Part shown: positions 1-7,200 of the stretch, one piece after another
Position numbering within the stretch: position 1 is the stretch's first letter
How the letters are laid out: each line of letters starts with the position of its first letter
Assembly (NCBI GenBank): GCA_024220525.1
Contig: JAMYWO010000086.1
Span: forward strand, 1-10,645
Reading direction: 5' to 3'
Length of the DNA: 10,645 nt
Origin: Cochliopodium minus
Lineage: Eukaryota; Discosea; Himatismenida; Cochliopodiidae
Made by a program: the position numbers and the translations under genes
The notes under the pieces: generated by a model
What the model was told of the DNA's origin: nothing
The model's input: only the letters and a program-made list of their open reading frames with translations
Database searches by the model: none

Positions 1-142
1 TCTTTAATCTTTTTGTAAAATAAGTTGTAGATCAAAGTGTTGGATTTTGTTTGGTCTTTGAAATAACTTTTTGAAAAAAAAAAATAAAAAAAAAATTAAT
101 TTAAAATGAAAATAGTCAAAAAATTTTAAAAAGAGAAACTAT

Positions 143-727
143 TCACCCAAAAAGAAGTCGACAAATTAATTCTTTTTCGACCAATACTTCTAAATCACTT
201 TCCGCTTTATTCAATTTTTTAATTTCCTCTTCTCCTAACACAAACAATTTTCCTTTTTTTGTTAGATCTGTAATATGATTACACAATTCCAAAATCTTGT
301 TGTAAGAAACAGATTCTTTCATCACCGTTTTCCCATTAAATGTGATATAATGACTGTTCGAATTGAAAATAATTTTTACTGCACTTTCAATATTGGTTGT
401 ATCCAAATTATGTAAGTTTGGAAACTCCTTCAGAGCCAAAAATAATTTTCTTGATGAAACCAAATGATTAATTTTTTCCAAGAATCTTGTCTTTCCAACC
501 CCAGATGCAGCAAAGAGAAGAAAATAAGGTTTTCTTGTTGACAATTCTGTAAAAGCAAGTTCCAACGTTTTCTTGAATTCTTCCCACAAGGTTTTTGAAA
601 AAACAAACTCGGGATGTACTCCTATTCTTTCAGCAAGATCTTTTCCAGAGTAGTTTTCGTCTTTGTTGGTAACGCCATAATTGTTCAAAGTGGGATTGAG
701 TTCTTTCGCGAAATTGATCAGCTCCAT
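143..727 (-). CDS. P-loop NTPase-like protein, probably a fragment
   Basis: This is an intron-free open frame of 194 codons from an ATG at 725-727 to a TGA at 143-145. A Walker A motif of the form AxxxxGK[ST] is visible near residues 73-80 (AASGVGKT, followed by RFL), after a helical segment and a hydrophobic strand (PYFLLF), as expected for a nucleotide-binding P-loop. I see no clear Walker B motif. The context around the P-loop (a strand ending in F, then SGVGKTR) resembles the NTPase part of Crinkler-like or STAND-type proteins, but this is a weak resemblance. The frame stays open without an ATG upstream to about 784 and that extension looks protein-like (GDIFTKL...PPKERY), so the true start may be in a lost or unseen upstream exon. 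The stop is also a possible intron donor (GGGTGA). At 194 residues it is short for a P-loop ATPase. I regard it as partial or decaying; a real short gene is possible. Confidence 0.5.
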   Translation of the reverse strand: MELINFAKELNPTLNNYGVTNKDENYSGKDLAERIGVHPEFVFSKTLWEEFKKTLELAFTELSTRKPYFLLFAASGVGKTRFLEKINHLVSSRKLFLALKEFPNLHNLDTTNIESAVKIIFNSNSHYITFNGKTVMKESVSYNKILELCNHITDLTKKGKLFVLGEEEIKKLNKAESDLEVLVEKELICRLLFG

Positions 728-784
728 GTATCTCTCTTTTGGAGGTTCTGTAAGCTTTGTGAAAATATCTCCATTATAAAATAT

Positions 785-1212
785 TCAAGAAATTAAAAAT
801 TAATAAATGAATGCACTTAAGCTTTTATAAAATTTATCGAGTAAATAGTAAAAACCAAGAATCGCATCGAAATTTAAAAAATAAAATATTTTTCTTTCTA
901 ATTAAGATATCTTATTCTCGGAATTAATGAGATCCAGAAATTTTTTTTTTGGAAAATCATTTGAATGCATTATAAAGATAAAGTGATTTCAATTATACAT
1001 TAATCACCATGAATTTAAGCATTATACTTGAAATGATCTGATATAAACAGAACTCAAAAATTTGATGATAAGAAATTTCGAATATTCAATATTTTTGCAA
1101 TTATTTTATGAAAAATTTATGACAATTAATTAAAATGAATAAAGGGATAAGAAATAAGGAAAATTAATTTTGGTGCTATTTGTGATATTATTTCTGTTAT
1201 TATATAATAATA
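785..1212. other. Intergenic AT-rich stretch with one diverged repeat copy
   Basis: No convincing coding frame or RNA gene is seen here. The part at 986-1080 matches 3482-3562 and is described as a repeat. The remainder is AT-rich sequence of the kind found 3' of minus-strand genes in this window. Confidence 0.6.
986..1080. repeat. Diverged dispersed repeat, copy A
   Basis: Shares ordered blocks with 3482-3562: ATTTCAATTA, TTAATCACCATGA, GATATAAAC-GAACTC, and GATGATAAGAA-TTTC. Weaker similarity continues rightwards (an ATAAGAAATA block near 1150 and 3600). In both places it lies about 80-230 bp beyond the stop codon of a minus-strand coiled-coil ORF, so it looks like the conserved 3' flank of a duplicated unit. 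Confidence 0.6.
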
Positions 1213-1910
1213 TTAGGAGATTTTAAAAAATATATTTGTTACTGTTATCTGATTTGCGAGAGGTTGAAGATTTTGAAATGTTTCACAAATAACTTTTTCG
1301 GTATTTGTTTGAGGAGCTTTGACATAATTTTCGATAGTGCTAGAAAGAGATTGGAAAGATTTTTTGCTTTTGGGAAGACTTTCACCAATTAATTTCAATT
1401 TTTTTTGAATAGATTCGATTGTTTTTTGTTTTTCTTTAACTATTTGGGGTGGTTTTTGATTAAAATCATTAATTTTATCATCAGGAGGAAAAGAAAGAGA
1501 GTATATTCGAATGTATTCTTTAATTCTCTTTCTATTGTATTTTTAATCAGAGCTATGCTTTCTCTTTTTTGTTTTTCCAAATTTTTTTTTGCTAAATTCA
1601 GTCTTTCTTTGAGAGTATCCAGATCATCTTTATCTTCTTTTTCTTCATTCTCACAAACAACCTTTATTTTTCTTTCAATTTATGGTTAATTTTTTCATAT
1701 TTCCAATAATAATTGATAATTAAGCTGATTATTGATAATTTTAAACCTTTTCTTTCTTAATTCCAATTCTTCATTTATTCCAGTTATAATTGAATCAAAT
1801 CTTGTCTTAACAGGTCTCTTAACATTATTATATTTTTTTTGAATGCAAATTTCATAGATTCTATCCAGATCTTCTTTGTTAATAATAGTTGTATTACTCT
1901 TTCTTTTCAT
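1213..1910 (-). pseudogene. Frameshifted coiled-coil protein gene with internal tandem unit
   Basis: A good ATG (1908-1910) opens 71 codons (MKRKSN...), ending at a TGA at 1695. Coding-like sequence then continues in other frames: a Lys/Glu-rich segment (KVVCENEEKEDKDDLDTL..., about 1680-1510), then another frame (KEYIRIYSLSFPPDDKINDF..., about 1530-1213) ending at a TAA at 1213-1215. No GT-AG introns fit the joins, so at least two frameshifts are needed. The composition is charged, with regular spacing of hydrophobic residues, and suggests coiled coil. The first two segments resemble each other (KEDLDRI and KDDLDTL, then matching ends INEELE and IERELK), with a spacing of about 240 nt, so the gene carried a tandemly repeated helical unit. 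I do not recognise the family. The TGINE motif is shared with the ORF at 3649-3861, suggesting a small paralogous family. Confidence 0.5.
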
Positions 1911-1993
1911 TTTTCTTTCAATTTTTTTTTTTATTCAAATTCTTTTTTAATTTTTTCAATTGAAAAAACTTAAGTTGAAAAATAATTCTTTTT

Positions 1994-2830
1994 TTGCATA
2001 AAAAGCATGCATGCTTCAAGGGAGAAATAGGAAAATCATATCCAGTTGAATTTGAATATGATATTTATGGGATTCAATTGGCTAATCCATCCACCAATGC
2101 ATTAACAGATATCGAAGAAGTGGATGATTATGATGGATCTGATAATGATAGGACTGGTGATAATGGAGAATATACTTGGGAAACTAGACACTCTTTATTT
2201 CAATGTAGTTGCAATGCAAATACAAAAAGAAAGTAACAAAGGAAGAACTTAGGGACTACTTTGTCATTCAAATTGCGATGTGGCTCAATAAATTGACTGC
2301 TCTTCACGATTGATGGAACGATAATACAACCAATCTTTTCTCTGGAAGTAAATATATTCCAAGCATCATGTCAAGGAATCGTTGGCTTGAAATCCACGCA
2401 TCGAGCATTGTCAAAAAATAATTGATATTATCAACAAAAACTTCAAATTGTGTTATAACCCTGCTTCAATTTTGGCAATAGATGATATCTATGTGATAAT
2501 TAAAGTATGATTATTGAAGATAAACACCAATTAAATCTTATCATTTGAAAAGTAATTGAAATTACATCAGAAGGGTTTTTATACATTTTCGTATTATTTG
2601 AAGAAAAAAGTTATGATTCTTTGTTCTTACTCTCAAATTTTGAGATATCTTCATTTTTTTTAATTATTTTAATCTGGTTTTTGATATTTGAAAAAAATAT
2701 ATTCATTTGGAACCACAATTTGGATTGATTTTACACTTCATCATTCTTTCATTTTCTTTTATTTGAATTAGATGTTGGAAATAATTTTTGTTGTATGTTT
2801 TTTATATTTCGAATGAAAAATATATAAAAA
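1994..2830 (+). pseudogene. Decayed piggyBac-type transposase
   Basis: Coding remnants of a DDE transposase of the piggyBac (DDE_Tnp_1_7) type follow each other in family order but in shifting frames. From 1994 runs an acidic N-terminal piece (VEFEYDIYG... DYDGSDND). After a frame change come KEELRDYF and an in-frame TGA before WNDN (about 2235-2330), then IMSRNRW at about 2360, matching the MSRNRF block. Next is ILAIDDIY...IK (about 2470-2510), in the place of the block that holds the first catalytic Asp. In another frame follow KHQLNLII, TSEGFLYIF and LD-TGA-FYTS (about 2520-2740), matching the GY...Y and DNFYTS blocks. Several stops and frameshifts make it non-functional. I found no convincing terminal inverted repeats or TTAA target duplication. 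The assignment rests on the order of short motifs rather than on a full alignment. Confidence 0.6.
2003..2016. repeat. Perfect 14-bp palindrome
   Basis: AAGCATGCATGCTT equals its own reverse complement. It lies at the 5' edge of the recognisable transposase remnant. Confidence 0.7.
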
Positions 2831-3143
2831 GCAAATGAAAAATATTATTATTCGCGACTGAGAATACTCCTGATATCAACATGGAAGTGATCAACATGGA
2901 AGTATTTAAAGAAAAATAAAATTAATTCAAAATGATATTATTAATATATTCATGTTATTTGTTTCATGAAGATTTTAAATTAATCTATATTATCATGTGA
3001 TAATAATTGAAAAACAAAGTATTGGATTATGAAACCCCTTGTCATATAATTTTAATAAAAATTTTGATTTTTAAAGTCTAAAATTGATGAGTAGATTTAA
3101 ATTGAAGGGAAATCGCAATAGTCATAGTGATACTTCGAATAGC
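2831..3143. other. AT-rich spacer with a short direct repeat
   Basis: No intact gene is seen. At 2875-2903 a 14-nt word (ATCAACATGGAAGT) occurs twice with one base between the copies. A possible further transposase scrap (RILLIST, about 2860-2880, in the place of the llST block) is too weak to assign. The last 30 bases before 3144 show a faint resemblance to the 5' half of the tRNA that follows. Confidence 0.5.
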
Positions 3144-3224
3144 ACTTTAGGTCATGGGATCGAAACCCATCTTGCAGTAAATTTAACTGCAAGTAGCTCA
3201 ACTGGTAGAGCGAAAGTTTGTTAA
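3144..3224 (+). tRNA. Circularly permuted tRNA-Asn(GUU) candidate
   Basis: The 3' half comes first: anticodon-stem 3' strand ACTTT (3144-3148), variable loop AGGTC (3149-3153), T stem ATGGG/CCCAT (3154-3158, 3166-3170) around loop ATCGAAA (3159-3165), and acceptor 3' strand CTTGCAG (3171-3177). A 9-nt linker (3178-3186) follows. The 5' half is acceptor CTGCAAG (3187-3193), T8 A9, D stem GCTC/GAGC (3196-3199, 3208-3211) with loop AACTGGTA carrying A14, G18G19 and A21, G26, stem AAAGT (3213-3217), and loop TTGTTAA (3218-3224) with U33 and anticodon GTT. All four stems pair perfectly, giving 72 nt plus the discriminator. The A box is perfect (TAGCTCAACTGG). The T loop has A54 and A60, usual only in eukaryotic initiator tRNAs, and the base after the acceptor is T rather than the G73 normal for tRNA-Asn. 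The join could lie between positions 37 and 39. A tandem tRNA relic is the main alternative. Confidence 0.75.
3178..3186 (+). other. Linker between the two permuted tRNA halves
   Basis: TAAATTTAA joins the acceptor 3' strand to the acceptor 5' strand and would form the loop closing the acceptor helix in a pre-tRNA. It would contain the discriminator base, and end-processing at both its edges would be required to make a mature tRNA. Confidence 0.6.
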
Positions 3225-3232
3225 TTTCATCG

Positions 3233-3254
3233 GGTCTTCGGACCACCCTGTTTT
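3233..3254 (+). terminator. UUCG hairpin followed by T4 (possible Pol III stop)
   Basis: GGTC-TTCG-GACC (3233-3244) is a perfect 4-bp stem with a UUCG tetraloop, and TTTT follows at 3251-3254. A run of four or more T on the sense strand is a standard RNA polymerase III stop, so a transcript covering both tRNA halves could end here. The same segment may instead be the worn T arm of a second tRNA copy. Confidence 0.35.
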
Positions 3255-3481
3255 ATATTCTTGTTGCCTATGTGATGAGAATGTCGAACAACCTTTGTTA
3301 GTAAGAACACTTGTTTCAAAGTTTTGAATAAATGGGACTTTTAGTAGTACTGTTTAACAAACTAATTTGTCTTGTGTATCTTTCAAACATAACAAAACTT
3401 CATTAGGCGCGACCGATTTTCCTTCTTTTTTTATTTCATATTTGTAATTTTCCAGTTTTAAAGAATGAACTGGTAAAAAAT
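3255..3481. other. Spacer without recognised gene
   Basis: No open frame of note is present. TTAACAAACT near 3354-3363 is the exact complement of 3215-3224 in the tRNA anticodon arm. A GC-rich island GGCGCGACCG occurs near 3407. I see no further tRNA fold. Confidence 0.4.
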
Positions 3482-3562
3482 ATTTCAATTAATCACCATG
3501 ATATTTCTTTTATGTTTGGAATGATATAAACTGAACTCGAAAAATGGATGATAAGAACTTTC
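3482..3562. repeat. Diverged dispersed repeat, copy B
   Basis: Counterpart of the segment at 986-1080, with the same order of conserved blocks and a few small indels. It lies 3' of the small minus-strand ORF at 3649-3861, as copy A lies 3' of the minus-strand coiled-coil pseudogene. Confidence 0.6.
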
Positions 3563-3648
3563 ATTCAAAGAAATAATGGAAAACGTTTATAAAGTCAAAT
3601 AAGAAATAGTTCAATTTTAATTCCCATATTCAGTATTTACAATTTTAA

Positions 3649-3861
3649 TCAATTCTTATTTGGATTCAATTTCTCTTCCATGAATACAACCTCCAAAAAA
3701 TCTTCAACAGCATCGTTTTTTTTAAGTCTTTCTTTCTCCTCCTTGATTTCTGTTTCCCATTCCTCCAATTTCTCCAATGAAGCCTTTTCTAATTCCAATT
3801 TATCTCTTTCTTTAAAATTTCTCTCGTTTATCCCTGTCATATCTTTAATTTCATTAATCAT
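3649..3861 (-). CDS. Small coiled-coil ORF, possibly a gene fragment
   Basis: An ATG at 3859-3861 opens 70 codons (MINEIKDM...) to a TGA at 3649-3651; the frame is open a little further upstream without another ATG. The protein is very rich in Glu and Lys (ERDKLELEKASLEKLEEW, then EIKEEKERLKK) and is predicted by eye to be one long amphipathic helix. TGINE followed by a basic-acidic helix is shared with the pseudogene at 1213-1910, and the 3' flanks are related, so I take it as a shortened paralogue. No known family is recognised, and an AT-rich helix-like frame of this size could also be non-coding. Confidence 0.4.
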   Translation of the reverse strand: MINEIKDMTGINERNFKERDKLELEKASLEKLEEWETEIKEEKERLKKNDAVEDFLEVVFMEEKLNPNKN

Positions 3862-4291
3862 CCATCTCAATCCTTTTGATAGATTGTTATATTAGTATCA
3901 GTATTCTTATCATCTTGTGATTATAAAATATATTTTATAAATATTAAATTTTATGAAATACCCTGGAATACATATATCCCTGACACTATTGAGATCCCAA
4001 GCAATGTTGTTTTATCAATATATTTTTTTATATCCTCTTTCCACCAAATATTATCAGGAGTTTGACTTTAAAAATGATTTTCAAAGCTTATGAATTTGAA
4101 TAATATTAATTAATGTTGTTATACGTTTTGATATCTTTGATCTCAATATAGGGGAACTCATATTGTTGCATTTTTTTTTTTTTTTTTGCTGAATTTATGA
4201 TCATATTCTCTTTCTAAAAAATATTCTTTAATTTATTGGAAGAATAAAAACAATAAAAATAAAAAAAATTGAAATACCCAAAATTTAAATT
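3862..4291. other. Divergent intergenic region upstream of the STAT-like gene
   Basis: No coding frame is convincing. It separates the minus-strand ORF from the plus-strand STAT-like gene and should hold promoters for both directions. The clearest element is the T17 tract at 4171-4187; the last 60 bases before the start codon are A-rich, as in dictyostelid leaders. Confidence 0.5.
4171..4187. promoter_or_regulatory. Oligo-T tract in putative promoter
   Basis: Seventeen consecutive T about 105 bp before the ATG of the STAT-like gene. Dictyostelid promoters commonly combine a TATA-like element with a downstream oligo-dT stretch near the transcription start, which is the basis for this tentative call. 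Confidence 0.35.
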
Positions 4292-7200
4292 ATGAAGAGA
4301 GAATTGGAAATATCTGGAGATTCATTTTTGAATAATGTATCTTTTGATCTAGATTTATTATCAGGTCTCGAAAACAATGTCTCAAATAATAATATTTTGA
4401 CATCTAGCAATACAAATTATTCCAATCCCAACCCCCATCTCACATCCAGCAATGTTACAAAATTGAACACGAATAATAACATTACGAACAATAAAAAAAT
4501 TAAAATTGAGAATAATAATATCAGATGGATTCAATTACCTCAACAATTAATCTCCTCAATATTTTCCTACCTCAATTATATGGATTATAATTCATTATAT
4601 CAGATAAATAATTCAAAGTAAGTAAAAATTTTTACTAAATACTTGGACATTTCAAAAATAACTCCATTCTTTACTATTATAATATAATTCTTGATCATAT
4701 ATGTTATACCATTATTCTTAAATCATTCCTATTTGATAGAATTGCATCTTCTTTAAATTCTGTTTGGAAAGAAATGTTCACCAATACATTCTTGGAATTG
4801 AAAAGGAATAAACAACAAAGCATTATACACAGCTTGAAAGGAATATCTATCGATAATACGTTTCTTCTGGCGAAAAAATCTGAGAGTTTGGAATTTAATT
4901 TTCTCATGGAAAGCAATAATAACAATAATAACAATAATAATAATAATTTCTTCAACAACAATGAAATTCAAGGGGGATCAAATATATATAAATTTGACGA
5001 TATAGCCTCTTTATTTTTGAGTTTCAATCAAGAAGAAAGCAATAATTTTGTGAATAATAATAACAATATCAACAATACAAACAATACAAACAATAAAAAT
5101 AACAATATCAATAACAATTTCAACAATAACAATAACAAAATTGATAAAATCCAATTTCTCTATCAATATTTCGATATGCTGATCTCCGCTTTGAATTATT
5201 CACTCAATCTCCTCAACAATGAATTCACTTCCCTATCCAAGAACCAGGTTCTCCTCTTTGGAAACAACATCAGCATGAACAAGATCAATGCGGAGGAACT
5301 CAGAAACCGGTTACAATACCACTACCAAGCAATTAACAAGTTTATCAAGTTATGCAAGAAGACCATATCACGTATCTACGAAAGAATGATGGTCCCCAGT
5401 TCTCAGATTTTGTTCATCATCAGAGTAAAATAAAAAATAATAATATGATAATTTTAGATAAAGGAATCATCTTTTTATTTTACTTTTGTTTTATTTTATT
5501 TTATTTTACTTTTTTTTTTTGTTTTTTTTTTTTTTCAAGAATACAACAGAAAGATTTGACATAGCAACAGAAAGTCTCAGGATCTTGGAAATAGAGCTCA
5601 AAGCCATTCTCAGCGGAGATTTCTCCAAAAACTTCCCGGTGTCCATCGTGATCCTCCAACAACCTCCCTCAGGAATCTACCGCTCCAAAACCAGCTGGTG
5701 TTTCAAAGCGCAAATATTGAGCTCGCCGACCCTCTTCAACAAATTTAATTCCGCCTCCATGCTCGCCACTGTTCCCAAAGAGAAAAACCCTTTCGGAGAT
5801 TCTAAGGCAGGCAAGAAACAACTGGAGGAGTTTTTGGAGAAGAATGTGAGTGATATTAAGGTTAATGGTTTTGATTTTCTTTTCCCTGAGATCAACTTTT
5901 CTAAGCCCACTCGTAAGAACCCTGTTTCTCTCGTTTTCTCTTCGAAGATCCAGTACAACAAGTCTGAAATAGAAGTTACTTCAAAACCTACTGGTAAAAA
6001 AAAAATAATATTTTTTTTTATTTCTAATTTAGGAGTACTTTTAAAAAAAAATTAGAAAAAAAATAAATAAATTATTTTTGAAATAAAGTGTTGATTAAAA
6101 AAATAAAAAAATTATTTTAAAAAATACAAGATGAAAACAGTAATTTTTCAAATAAATAAAAATATGATTAAAAAAATATCAAAATTAAAATTATTTTGAA
6201 CAATTAAAATTAAATTGAAATAATTGAAGTAAAATAAAAATAAAATAAACAATTTAATAAAATAAATGATAATAAAAATGATAAAAATTTAATTTTACAG
6301 AAAACTACATCATTTTTTGCCATCAAAATCAATGGATCGACACTTTCAAAAACTTTGTGGAGAACTCTTTCTTCAAGGCTGTCTCCAACCCTTCTGACTC
6401 GAGAAAAATAAAAATTCCTTGGTGCCTCTTCGTCAACACTTTCAACAAACATTTCATCAGCTCTGTACTCATGAACCCAAGGTTTGGGATTTATTAATTT
6501 TATTTTTTCTCAGTTCATTTTTTTACAAATTTTTTTATTTTTTTTATTTTTTATTTTTTTTAAAATTAATTTTTTATATTAATAGTATCACTCCCAAACA
6601 AGATCAGAAAAAGAAATCCACTAGTGCCACTTCCAAGAAGAAAAAGAGTAACAACGCCAACCAAAAGAAAGTAGAAATGGCCAACAACCTCATGGAATCC
6701 CAGCATCAAATGGCCAACACTTTTTTCCGTATCTTTTCTGCGAATGATTGGACTTTCATCCATAAGTAAAATTAATTTTTTTAATTTTTAAATTTTTTTT
6801 TATTATTTTTTTTTAATTTAAAAAATTTTCTTACTTAATATTTTTTTATTTCCAAAAATATTCTTCATTAGAAAATTCTTTGAGAGAAAGCTCGAAATCC
6901 TCAATACACAAGTCACCGAGTATCTTGACTGGGTGGGTCACTTTTTGTATGCCCTTAAATACTTCAAAGAGTACGGAAATATATGGCAAAGTGGTCTCAT
7001 TGAAGGTTTTATTTTTATTTTTATTTTTATTTTTATTTTTATTTTTTGTTTATTTTTATTTTTATTTTTTGTTTATTTTAATTATTTTTTATTTTATTTT
7101 TAATTGTTAGGATTCATGAACAAAGATGAAATCAACATATTAAGTTATGGACCAGGAGCTTTCGTGATGAGGTTCAGTACAGCCAACCCCGGCGACATCG

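Noticed and set aside
1405-1689. 94-residue plus-strand ORF rich in Phe and Ser
   Set aside because: It is antisense to Lys/Glu-rich coding remnants on the minus strand.
2235-2740. TGA reassigned to a sense codon, to restore the transposase
   Set aside because: In-frame TGA occurs only in the decayed element together with frameshifts; the STAT-like and DENN exons have none and use TGG for Trp.
3106-3178. Ordinary, non-permuted tRNA ending at 3178
   Set aside because: The upstream 38 nt do not form the acceptor, D or anticodon stems needed; only the downstream half pairs perfectly with the 3' half.
4704-4971. Minus-strand ORFs rich in Leu or Ile
   Set aside because: They are the complement of the AAT/AAC asparagine codons in exon 2 of the STAT-like gene.
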